Shown one piece after another: positions 6,745 through 13,800 of a stretch of 15,256 nucleotides of DNA. The notes beneath the pieces are model-generated. The model did no database searches and was not told where the DNA came from. It worked only from the letters and a program-made list of their open reading frames with translations. The position numbers and the translations under genes were made by a program. The number at the start of each line of letters is the position of its first letter. Within the stretch, counting starts at the first letter, position 1. Source of the DNA: Micrococcales bacterium (GTDB lineage Bacteria > Actinomycetota > Actinomycetes > Actinomycetales > Dermatophilaceae); the NCBI GenBank assembly GCA_003157445.1, contig PMJN01000260.1:1-15256 (forward strand). The letters run 5' to 3'.

Positions 6745-6768
6745 TGAGAAAAGACCCCCGGTCTTTGG
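6745..6768 (-). terminator. Intrinsic terminator-like hairpin, minus strand
   Basis: AAAGACC (6750-6756) pairs perfectly with GGTCTTT (6760-6766) around a three-base loop. Read on the minus strand the stem is followed by TCTC, and the 3' arm itself ends in TTTT. It would stop leftward transcription from the membrane-protein gene or from a transcript starting in the spacer, before the SGNH gene. Confidence 0.5.
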
Positions 6769-6880
6769 GCTCGGCCGGCAGTGCGTGACCGCAGACCAAA
6801 GGCGATTGCAGTGGCTCATTCTCCAGCAGACCGTCGAGCCTTGCCTCGGGGGCGGACCATATCAGCAGAAAGCTGCCGCC

Positions 6881-6923
6881 CGCATTTCGATTTCTACACA
6901 GGAAACATCTGCTCGCATTTCGA
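6881..6923. repeat. Paired direct repeats CGCATTTCGA
   Basis: Two exact 10-base copies start 33 bases apart, about three helical turns, so both would face the same side of the helix. They could be a regulator site or chance. Confidence 0.25.
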
Positions 6924-6979
6924 CCCGTGTTCGTCCAGGGCGGCGAACACGTCGATGCATCTGGCACATAGGAGGAGCC

Positions 6980-7063
6980 TTGGCTAAGCTCCTGGCCGGC
7001 GCGGTGATTCTCGGTTCAACGCCCTGGGGGGAGTGTGCGGATCCTCCCTTCGCTTTGGCGTAG
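6980..7063 (+). CDS. Candidate 27-residue peptide behind a strong ribosome site
   Basis: GGAGG (6971-6975) precedes TTG 6980 by four bases. The frame encodes a short hydrophobic start (LAKLLAGAVILG) and ends at TAG 7061-7063. The hydrophobic run is too short and isolated to assign a role. The stop codon falls in the loop of the 7053-7069 hairpin. There is no evidence of conservation; it may be accidental. Confidence 0.2.
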   Translation: MAKLLAGAVILGSTPWGECADPPFALA

Positions 7064-7069
7064 CCAAAG
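7053..7069. repeat. Perfect 7-base-pair hairpin CTTTGGC/GCCAAAG
   Basis: CTTTGGC, a three-base loop and GCCAAAG, 52 bases beyond the stop of the minus-strand membrane-protein gene. There is no T-run on either strand, so it may be an RNA 3' end, an operator or a weak terminator. Confidence 0.35.
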
Positions 7070-7120
7070 ACGATCCAGCCAAGGTGATGTTCACGGCCGC
7101 CGCTACCGCCAGCAGGGATG

Positions 7121-7501
7121 TTATTCGATGACGGCCTTTCCCTGAGGCGTGAGCCAGATGACGACTGCTCCCGTGGCAAAATAGATGACCTGCAGGAAAT
7201 GGAAACCGCGAATAGACGCAATCTCTGCGACTATCCATACGAGCATGATCACCCCGGCCAGGACGCTGAACAGAGGCCACCCGGAAGTGCGTTTCATCAT
7301 CGCCAGTGCGGCCACCATGGAACTGCCGCCGACAATGGCCATGAGAATCACGCCAGGGAAATACATTCCACTGAAGTCTGTGTGTGTAACCCATGATGCT
7401 TGCCTGGGGATCGCCCCGGTCATCAGAGCAATACCTCCGCCTACTGCAGATACTCCATTGAACAGCAGTAATCCGAAAAGAACCTTGCTATTCCTAATCA
7501 T
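7121..7501 (-). CDS. Small four-helix integral membrane protein, unknown function
   Basis: 126 residues from ATG 7501. Four hydrophobic segments lie at about residues 7-29, 47-70, 75-96 and 100-117, with short charged links (KRTSGW between helices 2 and 3) and a tail ending GKAVIE. I do not recognise a named family; small membrane proteins of this layout are common in actinobacteria. No Shine-Dalgarno sequence precedes the ATG. TACAGT at 7508-7513 is followed by exactly six bases and the ATG, the spacing expected of a leaderless transcript. By hand count the bases at 7441-7500 are about 40% G+C, and other sampled blocks of the gene 52-58%, well below the neighbouring genes. Recent acquisition is possible. 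The frame stays open upstream to 7699, but that part overlaps the reductase gene and is not supported. Confidence 0.65.
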   Translation of the reverse strand: MIRNSKVLFGLLLFNGVSAVGGGIALMTGAIPRQASWVTHTDFSGMYFPGVILMAIVGGSSMVAALAMMKRTSGWPLFSVLAGVIMLVWIVAEIASIRGFHFLQVIYFATGAVVIWLTPQGKAVIE

Positions 7502-7507
7502 GGCGAT

Positions 7508-7513
7508 ACTGTA
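7508..7513 (-). promoter_or_regulatory. -10 box placed for leaderless transcription of the membrane-protein gene
   Basis: TACAGT on the minus strand fits TANNNT and leaves six bases to the ATG at 7501. The start codon has no ribosome site. No clear -35 is seen. Confidence 0.4.
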
Positions 7514-7571
7514 ACTTATGCGCGATTGGCTAACCGTTGAATCGGCGGGTCGGTCCTGCGCCGGATCTTGT

Positions 7572-7999
7572 TCAGGCGCGCCGCAGCGCCAGGACCGGGA
7601 TGGTGCGGACCCCGGCCGTCGCCGTGGCGTACTTCGCGAACCCGCTGTAGCGGCGTGCCTGCTCGTCGTACAAGCGGTCACGTTCCTCGCCCACGACATC
7701 GCTGACCGTCACCTCATAGGTTTCGGTTCCCACCTCCACCTGGGCGCGGCCCGCTGACTTGAGGTTGAAGTACCAGTCCGGGTTGGTGGGGGCGCCCGCC
7801 TTTGATGCGAACACGAAGATGGTTTTGCGTCACGCTCATCAGCCAGATACATCGTCGGGGTCACGTACTCGCGTCCGCTCTTGCGTCCCCAGTGATGCAC
7901 CAGCGTGATGGGCGCTCCTTCAAACGCGCCGCCCACCCGGCCCTGGTTGGCCCGGAACTCTGTGATGGTCTTGGTATTCCAGTCATCGGGTGTGGTCAT
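7572..7999 (-). pseudogene. F420-type nitroreductase/quinone reductase (Ddn/DUF385 family), frameshifted
   Basis: From ATG 7999 (AGGAG seven bases upstream) the frame reads ITLVHHWGRKSGREYVTPTMYLADERDAK. It then leaves the family pattern and continues out of frame. The other half, IFVFASKAGAPTNPDWYFNL and on to VLALRRA, sits one frame over and ends at 7572. Restoring one A to the A-run at 7823-7826 joins them as DAK-T-IFVFASKAG. That gives an uninterrupted 142-residue protein, the normal length for the family. Intact members use reduced coenzyme F420 to reduce quinones or nitro compounds. The segments around GRKSGR and ASKAGAPTNPDWY are the family hallmarks. Because both halves are otherwise pristine, a sequencing slip in a homopolymer is as likely as a true recent mutation. 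It lies upstream of the small membrane protein on the same strand and diverges from the PH-domain pair. Confidence 0.82.
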
Positions 8000-8102
8000 G
8001 TCGCGCTCCTGGTCTCATACCCTCGACTCGTGTAACACCCAGCCGGCGTGTGTACTTCCGGCGGACGTCGTGCCGTTCGCGTCTGCGTGGCAGTGTGGCC
8101 TC

Positions 8103-8585
8103 ATGCTGTTGCGCGATCCGGTCCACCTGGTCAGCCCTCGTGCGGTCGCCTACTGGACGGTGCGGGCGCTGCCGGCCTGGATTATCGTGCTGGCCGGAGA
8201 GCTGCTCTGGTTGTCGAGCCCCCCAGATGACACCGGCCCGCGCGTCGTTGTCCCGGCTGTGACGGTCCTGTTGGCAGCAGCGCACCTCATCGTCATGCCG
8301 CGCTGGCGCTACCGCGTTCATCGCTGGGAGGTCACCTCGACGGCCGTCTACACCCAGTCTGGGTGGCTCAGGCAGGAGCGTCGGATCGCTCCCCTGTCGC
8401 GGGTCCAGACCGTCGACACCGAGCGCGGGCCGTTGGAACAGCTGTTCATGCTGGCCAACGTCACAGTGACCACCGCGTCGGCAGCCGGGCCCCTGCGTAT
8501 CCACGGGCTGGACCGCGCCACGGCCGGCGCCCTGGTCGCCGAGCTCACCGAGGCCACCAGCCATAGCCAGGGCGACGCGACGTGA
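8103..8585 (+). CDS. Membrane protein with one bacterial PH domain (YdbS type)
   Basis: 160 residues from ATG 8103. Two helices at about residues 18-38 and 46-66 are followed by a bPH2 (DUF304) domain at about 70-152: YRVHRWEVTSTAVYTQSGWL, then the conserved PLSRVQTVDTERGPLEQLFMLANVTVTTAS and the closing LRIHGLDRATAGALVAEL. Bacterial PH-like domains of this pair type are membrane-anchored; their ligand and role remain unclear. The frame is open far upstream, but that part overlaps the divergent reductase gene, so the ATG just before MLLRDPVHLV is preferred despite a weak ribosome site. The stop overlaps the next gene's GTG (GTGA, 4 bases), so the two are translationally coupled and probably form a complex. 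Confidence 0.85.
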   Translation: MLLRDPVHLVSPRAVAYWTVRALPAWIIVLAGELLWLSSPPDDTGPRVVVPAVTVLLAAAHLIVMPRWRYRVHRWEVTSTAVYTQSGWLRQERRIAPLSRVQTVDTERGPLEQLFMLANVTVTTASAAGPLRIHGLDRATAGALVAELTEATSHSQGDAT

Positions 8586-10168
8586 GCGGACCCCATCCTG
8601 AAGAGAATGCGTCTTGGCGCCGGCTTAGCCCCAGGATGTTGCTGGTCCACCCCGTTCGTGAGCTGGGCCAGGCCATCCCCGCCCTCGTGGGTCTGGTCCT
8701 GGCGGGCCGCGCGATGGGCGACGGGCAGATGTGGTGGCTGGGTCCGGCGGGTGTGGCTGTTGTGATCGCGGTGAGCGTGCTGCGATGGATGACCACCCGA
8801 TACCGGATCACCCCTGAGCAGGTTCAGCTGCGTACCGGTCTGCTGCGGCGCAAGACCATCGCCACTGCGGCCGATCGGGTGCGTACCGTTGACGTGACTG
8901 CTTCCGCGCTGCACCGGGTGCTGGGACTGGCCAAGGTGGAAATCGGTACCGGTAGTCACCACCTCGGGCACGGGTTGGAACTGGACTCGCTGACGGTGCG
9001 CGAGGCCGCAGGGCTACGCGCCGAGCTGCTCCATAGCAGCACCGCGGCCTCCCACGACACGGCGCGCGCGACGTCCTTGGGAGTAGAACCCCTGGCGGGG
9101 GTGGCTGCGGCTGGGGACCATGACGCCGAGTTCGAACTCGATACCGGGTTGTACCAAGACACAGAGCTGGTGCGGATGGACCCCCGGTGGGTGCGCTTTG
9201 CGCCGTTCACTATGTCGGGGGTGCTGGGTGCTGCCGCGATCCTCGGCATCGGCTCAAGAATTCTCAACCAGTCCGGTGTCTCCCCCGGGGATGTGGGGCC
9301 GATTAGGGGAGGCATCGCCTACGTTGAGCGAAACCCGATCTGGCTGGACGTCCTGCAGGGGCTAGTCGCACTCGTCGTCCTCGTTACGGTGCTGTCGATC
9401 GGCGGCTACGCACTGTCCTACTGGGGCTTTCGCCTCATGCGGCATTCCCACGGCAGCCTCCACATCACCCGTGGGCTGCTCACGACCAGAGCCATCAGTA
9501 TCGAGGAACGAAGACTCAGAGGGGTCGAGCTCGCGGAGCCGTTGCTGCTGCGAGCGGTCCATGGAGCACGCCTGAGGGCCATCACGACGGGTCTGAAGGC
9601 CAGCAGTGGCACCGACGGCGGCAGTTCGACGCTATTACCTCCTGCCCCCCGCGGGGTCGCACGCGAGGTCGCCGCTGCGATCTTGGGGGACCCAGCTCCG
9701 GTGGAGGTGGCACTCATCGCCCACGGCCCGGCAGCTGCTCGACGGCGCTTCACGCGAGCGCTGCTGGGTGCGTTGTTCCTGGTCGTGGCAACCGGGTTGG
9801 CCGTCTTTTCGGGTGCCCCGCCGTGGTTTGTCGCGGCGGGGATGCTGAGCATCCCGGTCGCGATCCTGCTGGCGGCCGACCGCTGCCGATCCCTGGGACA
9901 CGCAGTCTCCGGCCACTATCTGGTAACCCGAGCAGGCTCGCTCTACCGACGTCTTGACGTGCTCGAGTGTGATGGCATCATCGGCTGGAACGTGCGCCAG
10001 AGCTTCTTTCAGCGCCGTGCCGGACTGGCCACGCTGACGGCTACCACGGCGGCAGGCAGGCAGCGGTATGCCGTTCTGGATGTGCCGGTGCCGATGGCGC
10101 TCGCCCTGGCAGAGCAGGCGCTGCCAGGGTTGTTGGGTGACTTTCTGACCGCAGAGGCGACCAGCTGA
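8582..10168 (+). CDS. Multi-pass membrane protein with three bacterial PH domains (YdbT type)
   Basis: 528 residues from GTG 8582. The plan is helix pair plus PH domain, three times. Helices lie at about 27-43 and 51-69, 207-227 and 258-280, and 390-410 and 413-432. bPH2 domains lie at about 70-150 (YRITPEQVQLRTGLL ... DRVRTVDVTASALHRVLGLAKVEIGTG), 284-365 (GSLHITRGLLTTRAISIEERRLRGVEL) and 440-520 (HYLVTRAGSLYRRLDVL ... VRQSFFQRRAGLATLTATTA). This is the usual partner of the single-domain protein upstream, and gene order and overlap match the YdbS-YdbT pairs of Firmicutes and actinobacteria. Function is not firmly established in the family. The gene ends one base before the stop of the convergent pmt gene, leaving no room for a separate terminator. 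Confidence 0.88.
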   Translation: MSGPHPEENASWRRLSPRMLLVHPVRELGQAIPALVGLVLAGRAMGDGQMWWLGPAGVAVVIAVSVLRWMTTRYRITPEQVQLRTGLLRRKTIATAADRVRTVDVTASALHRVLGLAKVEIGTGSHHLGHGLELDSLTVREAAGLRAELLHSSTAASHDTARATSLGVEPLAGVAAAGDHDAEFELDTGLYQDTELVRMDPRWVRFAPFTMSGVLGAAAILGIGSRILNQSGVSPGDVGPIRGGIAYVERNPIWLDVLQGLVALVVLVTVLSIGGYALSYWGFRLMRHSHGSLHITRGLLTTRAISIEERRLRGVELAEPLLLRAVHGARLRAITTGLKASSGTDGGSSTLLPPAPRGVAREVAAAILGDPAPVEVALIAHGPAAARRRFTRALLGALFLVVATGLAVFSGAPPWFVAAGMLSIPVAILLAADRCRSLGHAVSGHYLVTRAGSLYRRLDVLECDGIIGWNVRQSFFQRRAGLATLTATTAAGRQRYAVLDVPVPMALALAEQALPGLLGDFLTAEATS

Positions 10169-10169
10169 G

Positions 10170-11768
10170 CTAGACCCAGCTGGGCAACCACATCCGCAGC
10201 TGCCACTGTGAGTACGGAATGACCTGCGCGGTGTAGATGGGGTAGAAGAAGGCGAAGCAGGCGACGCTGGCGACCACAAAGAGTCCGGCGGCTAGCAGGC
10301 CGATTTGGCGATGACGACGCGAGGCCTTGGGCCCGCCGATGCCGAGCCCCAGAACGTAAACGACGGCGAGCACGACGTACGGCACGAACGCGACCTCATA
10401 GAAGCTGAAGATGGTGCGGTGCTGGTAGTTGAACCATGGCAGGTATCCGGCGCCGACGCCTGCCAGGATCGCACCGGCGCGCCAGTCACGGTGTAGCGCC
10501 CACATGAACAGCAGGATGAAGATGGCGATCGTCGCGCCCCACCAGATGGTCGGCGTGCCGATCGAGGTGATCGCCTTGGAGCATTGAGCGACGGTGCAAC
10601 CCTGCTGGCCTTTGGTGGGCCCTTGGTAGTAGAAGGACGTCGGTCTGCCCTGGATCATCCACGACCACGGGTTGGTCATGTACGGATGGAACGAGTCCAC
10701 GTTCAGGTGGAAGGTGTAGATCTCTTGGTGGTAGTACCACCAAGAGCGCAGGGCGTCCGGCACCCATGCGAAGGTAGTTGCCTTGTGGGTCGCAGCCCAC
10801 TGCCGGTCGTAGGCATCCTTGGATATGAACCAGCCGGTCCAGGACGCGACGTAGACCGAGACCGTCAGGACCAGCAGGACCACGGCGGCGTATAGCCCGT
10901 CCAGTACGACGGCGCCTACCCACCAGCGCTGCACCCCAGCGGCGCGGCGCGCGCCCATATCCCAGAAGACGACCATCAGACCGAAGGCGGCCAGGAAGAA
11001 TACCCCTGACCACTTGGTGCCCGTGGACAACCCGAGGCAGATGCCGGTGACCCAGAGCCAGGGGCGCCAGCCGAGCCAGGGGCCGTACTTCATGGGGTCA
11101 CGTGGCCTGCTCGCGGTGCTCTGGTTAGCGCCTGCGACTTTGTGAGCTTCCTGCAGTGCGCCCACCTTGCGCGCCAGCACCTCGCGCGAGTGGTCGCGGT
11201 CGATAAGCAGCGCGCAGAACGCGGCAAACGCCCAGAACATGAGGATGAGGTCCAGCAGACCGGTCCGCGAGTGGACGAAGTGTTGGCCGTCGAAGGCCAA
11301 GAGGATGGCGGCGATGGTGCCGAGCAGCGTCGAGCCGAACATACGCCGGGCGGCGCGGCCGATCATCAGGATCGAGATGGTGCCCAGCAGGGCGACCGAG
11401 AACCGCCAGCCGAGCGAGCTGGTGTAGCCGAAGACCCACTCGCCTAGTCCGATGATCCACTTGCCGACCGGAGGATGGACCACGAGGTCGCCTGTGGTGC
11501 CAAAGACGTTGGGGGTGCCGTGGGTGAACAGCACGTCCGGGCTCTTGATGCTCGAGGAGACTCTTCGCTCCTGGCCGTACATGAACATCGAGACGCCCTG
11601 TTTGACGTAGTACGTCTCGTCGAACACGAGTTCATGGGGTGTGCCGAGCTGCCAGAACCGCAGAAAACCGCCGACCGCCGCCACGATCAGCGGTCCTAGC
11701 CACCCCCACAACACGTCGGTGGGCCTGTATCCGAGCAGCCGCAAGCGAAGCTGTTCGGTGGGGGTCAT
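10170..11768 (-). CDS. pmt: Polyprenyl-phosphate-mannose protein O-mannosyltransferase
   Basis: 532 residues from ATG 11768. This is the GT39 (PMT) family, which in actinobacteria moves mannose from polyprenol-phosphate mannose to Ser/Thr of proteins crossing the membrane. The N-terminal helix and FLRFWQLGTPHELVFDETYYVKQ carry the catalytic Asp50-Glu51 pair. VVHPPVGKWIIGLGE, FDGQHFVHSRTGLLDL and GTKWSGVFFL follow as in the family, then an extracytoplasmic loop (YTFHLNVDSFHPYMTNPWSWM, about residues 340-365) and further helices to the end. It is slightly longer than the mycobacterial enzyme, partly from a polar cytoplasmic insertion at about 193-225. Divergence from rsmI is the classical actinobacterial context. 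The start lacks a ribosome site, and TACGCT seven bases upstream fits leaderless transcription. The gene is intact. Confidence 0.93.
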   Translation of the reverse strand: MTPTEQLRLRLLGYRPTDVLWGWLGPLIVAAVGGFLRFWQLGTPHELVFDETYYVKQGVSMFMYGQERRVSSSIKSPDVLFTHGTPNVFGTTGDLVVHPPVGKWIIGLGEWVFGYTSSLGWRFSVALLGTISILMIGRAARRMFGSTLLGTIAAILLAFDGQHFVHSRTGLLDLILMFWAFAAFCALLIDRDHSREVLARKVGALQEAHKVAGANQSTASRPRDPMKYGPWLGWRPWLWVTGICLGLSTGTKWSGVFFLAAFGLMVVFWDMGARRAAGVQRWWVGAVVLDGLYAAVVLLVLTVSVYVASWTGWFISKDAYDRQWAATHKATTFAWVPDALRSWWYYHQEIYTFHLNVDSFHPYMTNPWSWMIQGRPTSFYYQGPTKGQQGCTVAQCSKAITSIGTPTIWWGATIAIFILLFMWALHRDWRAGAILAGVGAGYLPWFNYQHRTIFSFYEVAFVPYVVLAVVYVLGLGIGGPKASRRHRQIGLLAAGLFVVASVACFAFFYPIYTAQVIPYSQWQLRMWLPSWV

Positions 11769-11775
11769 GGCTGAC

Positions 11776-11781
11776 AGCGTA
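11776..11781 (-). promoter_or_regulatory. -10 box placed for leaderless transcription of pmt
   Basis: On the minus strand TACGCT (TANNNT) is followed by seven bases and the ATG at 11768. No Shine-Dalgarno sequence is visible. No clear -35 is seen in the 100-base divergent spacer. Confidence 0.4.
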
Positions 11782-11868
11782 TGCAGCAGGGCGGTCGCTT
11801 AACGAATTGCCCAACCCGAAGCCAACCCACATGTGAGGTGCGCGGTGACCGGGCGAGCCAGGACTGAG

Positions 11869-12723
11869 ATGATCGACATCGTGACCAACTCCGTAGCCGG
11901 CGTACTCGTCCTCGCGGCCACCCCGATCGGCGACCCCAGAGACGCGGCGCCGCGACTCACCCAGGAGATTGCCAGCGCCGACGTGGTCGCAGCCGAGGAC
12001 ACCAGGCGCTTTAGCCGTCTTTGCCATTCCCTGCAAGTCAGGGCCTCGGGGTCGGTCGTGAGCTATCACGAGCACAATGAGGCGACCCGGACCGCGGATC
12101 TGCTAGCCCGGCTGGTGGCTGGGGCGCGGGTGCTGGTGGTGACCGATGCGGGGATGCCCTCGGTTTCAGATCCTGGGTATCGCCTCGTTGTGGCCGCGGT
12201 CCAGGCTGGTGTGAAGGTGACCTGCGTGCCTGGTCCGAGTGCGGTCCTGATGGCGTTGGCAGTGTCCGGGTTGCCGGTGGATCGCTTTTGTTTTGAAGGA
12301 TTCCCGCCGCGTAAGACAGGGGAGAGACTGCGTTCGTTCCAGGCTCTGGCCAAAGAGAGACGCACGCTGATCTTCTTTGAGGCACCGCACCGTCTGGACG
12401 CGACACTGGCCGCGATGGCTGAGGCTTTCGGCTCAGATCGCCCGGCCGCAGTGTGTCGGGAGCTGACCAAGACCTATGAAGAGGTCAAGCGGGGCGCCCT
12501 GGGCGACCTGGCGCAGTGGGCGGCCAACGGCGTCAGGGGCGAGATCACCGTGGTGGTCGGCGGGGCGCCAGCTGAGGTGAGCGACCTGGAGACGTCGGTG
12601 GCCGCGATACAGGCGCGTGTAGCCGGCGGTGAGCGGTTGAGGGATGTCTGCGCGCAGGTGGCCGCAGCGACCGGACTGAGCCGCAACGACCTCTACAACG
12701 CGGCGCTGGCCGCCCGGCGATGA
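11869..12723 (+). CDS. rsmI: 16S rRNA (cytidine-1402-2'-O)-methyltransferase
   Basis: 284 residues from ATG 11869, with AGGA five bases upstream. The frame opens at GTG 11833, and GTG 11881 is a further candidate nearer the usual VLVLAATPIGD start. RsmI uses S-adenosylmethionine to methylate the 2'-OH of C1402 in the ribosomal P site. The tetrapyrrole-methylase fold shows its marks: LAATPIGDPRDAAPR (15-29), VAAEDTRRF (about 41-49), the SAM-binding VTDAGMPSVSDPGYRLV (91-107), VPGPSAVLMALAVSGLP, FEGFPPRKTGER and FFEAPHRL. The C-terminal 45 residues (LRDVCAQVAAATGLSRNDLYNAAL) form the small helical RsmI domain. It diverges from pmt across 100 bases and converges on the repeat-bearing membrane protein gene, 40 bases away. 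Confidence 0.95.
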   Translation: MIDIVTNSVAGVLVLAATPIGDPRDAAPRLTQEIASADVVAAEDTRRFSRLCHSLQVRASGSVVSYHEHNEATRTADLLARLVAGARVLVVTDAGMPSVSDPGYRLVVAAVQAGVKVTCVPGPSAVLMALAVSGLPVDRFCFEGFPPRKTGERLRSFQALAKERRTLIFFEAPHRLDATLAAMAEAFGSDRPAAVCRELTKTYEEVKRGALGDLAQWAANGVRGEITVVVGGAPAEVSDLETSVAAIQARVAGGERLRDVCAQVAAATGLSRNDLYNAALAARR

Positions 12724-12763
12724 CCGGGACAGGACAAGAGGTGACTCGGCCTCAGAGGGGTCC

Positions 12764-13729
12764 TCAGCTCTTGGCCCTCACCAGCGCAGCCACCTGGGCG
12801 GCCGCGGCCCGCAGGGCCGGGTTGGTGTTTGAGGATGGCCCGCCGTCATCGAAGCCCGCCTCCGCCAGCACAACCAGTGCGCCCGTCTGAACCGAGGCAT
12901 ACCCGGAGTCTGGCATCTTGGCGGGGGCACCCGGGAAGGTGTTGCCCTCCAGCAGCAGGTCGTTCAGATTGCCGGTTCCATTTGAGTCCAGAACTTCTTT
13001 GATCGATGCCGCCGCATCCGCGGATCCCATCTGTATCTGTGAGACGACGTACAACACCGGGCGTCCGTTGACGTGACCGCTGGCCAGGAATCGCGTCGCT
13101 TTCACGCAGTTCTGGGCCTCGAATGAGTTCTTGGCACGGCCGTGGGCGTGGCTTGCGCAGTCGGCGATCACGTCGCTGACCTTCACGGCATAAACCGCTG
13201 GTGCCACGCTTCCTTGGGCCACGGGCGGTAGCGCCTTGGCCTGGGTGCTGGCGGGGCGTGAGAGCGCGAAGAAGACCGCGATCAGCAGTACTGTAACGCC
13301 CACCCCGGCGACCAGGATCTTCAGCGAGGGCTGACGCCTTACGGGACGATATTTGTGGGGGTCAGGATGTGTGCCACCTGGCGGGACGGGCTGTTCGAAA
13401 CGTTGGGTGACCGGCTCTTCGAAACGTTGCGGGACGGGCTGCTCGAAGCGTTGGGTGACGGGCTGCTCGAAACGTTGCGGGACGGGCTGCTCGAAACGTT
13501 GGGTGGCCGGCCCGGAGGGCAGCAGAGGCTGGACAACGGTCGCGTCGGAACTGACAACCGGCGAGGGACCCGGCCTGTCTCGGCCCCCGGCGCTTCGGGC
13601 CACCAGCTTGGCGATGACAGAAGCAGCGTCCTCGGCATCGGAGGTGGACCCTGAAGTCGTTGTGGGCTCGCGCGAGCCGTCGCCTGCGGGGTCGGTGTGC
13701 TCTGGGGTATCACGCTCGAAGGGGGGCAT
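12764..13729 (-). CDS. Single-pass membrane protein with octapeptide repeats, unknown function
   Basis: 321 residues from ATG 13729. Residues 1-75 are polar and low-complexity (acidic, Ser/Thr/Pro). Residues 76-116 are five copies of an eight-residue unit, QRFEQPV followed alternately by P or T. A basic stretch (KYRPVRRQPSLK) then leads into one helix at about 136-157. The positive-inside rule puts the repeats in the cytoplasm and residues 158-321 outside. The outer domain has two cysteines (191, 208) that could form a disulfide, and conserved-looking runs such as YAVKVSDVIADC and VNGRPVLYVVSQIQM. I do not recognise a family. The start has no clear ribosome site and lies 71 bases after the response regulator, so it may be the last gene of that operon. 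The repeat tract could change length by slippage. Confidence 0.7.
   Translation of the reverse strand: MPPFERDTPEHTDPAGDGSREPTTTSGSTSDAEDAASVIAKLVARSAGGRDRPGPSPVVSSDATVVQPLLPSGPATQRFEQPVPQRFEQPVTQRFEQPVPQRFEEPVTQRFEQPVPPGGTHPDPHKYRPVRRQPSLKILVAGVGVTVLLIAVFFALSRPASTQAKALPPVAQGSVAPAVYAVKVSDVIADCASHAHGRAKNSFEAQNCVKATRFLASGHVNGRPVLYVVSQIQMGSADAAASIKEVLDSNGTGNLNDLLLEGNTFPGAPAKMPDSGYASVQTGALVVLAEAGFDDGGPSSNTNPALRAAAAQVAALVRAKS
13384..13503. repeat. Five tandem 24-bp repeats with a 48-bp higher order
   Basis: Units start at 13384, 13408, 13432, 13456 and 13480, each exactly 24 bases, sharing TCGAA(A/G)CGTTG. Units 1, 3 and 5 end TTGGG while 2 and 4 end TTGCG, so the array grew as a 48-bp doublet. 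The period keeps the coding frame. A degenerate sixth copy begins at 13504. Confidence 0.9.
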
Positions 13730-13800
13730 CGTGATAAAGCATGCCTGTCCAAGGGGTCTTGCTCCAACTCCTTGCTGGACACGGCCTGGTCCCGCAGCGC

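Larger units (their letters stand above)
6602..7120. other. Spacer of about 520 bases with hairpins but no firm gene
   Basis: Several frames are open here but read as shadows. The stretch holds a terminator-like hairpin (6750-6766), two 10-base direct copies of CGCATTTCGA (6881-6890, 6914-6923), a 27-codon reading frame behind a strong ribosome site (6980-7063), and a perfect hairpin (7053-7069). Each has its own entry. Between them I see nothing else. Confidence 0.45.

Noticed and set aside
7983..8971. Long minus-strand frames opposite the PH-domain genes
   Set aside because: Antisense to a coupled pair with clear PH-domain and helix patterns.
13339..13782. Minus-strand frame starting at GTG 13782, overlapping the repeat-bearing membrane protein gene
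   Set aside because: The first 18 residues look natural but the rest is Ser/Pro-rich, and the real product is in the other frame with a membrane helix and folded domain.
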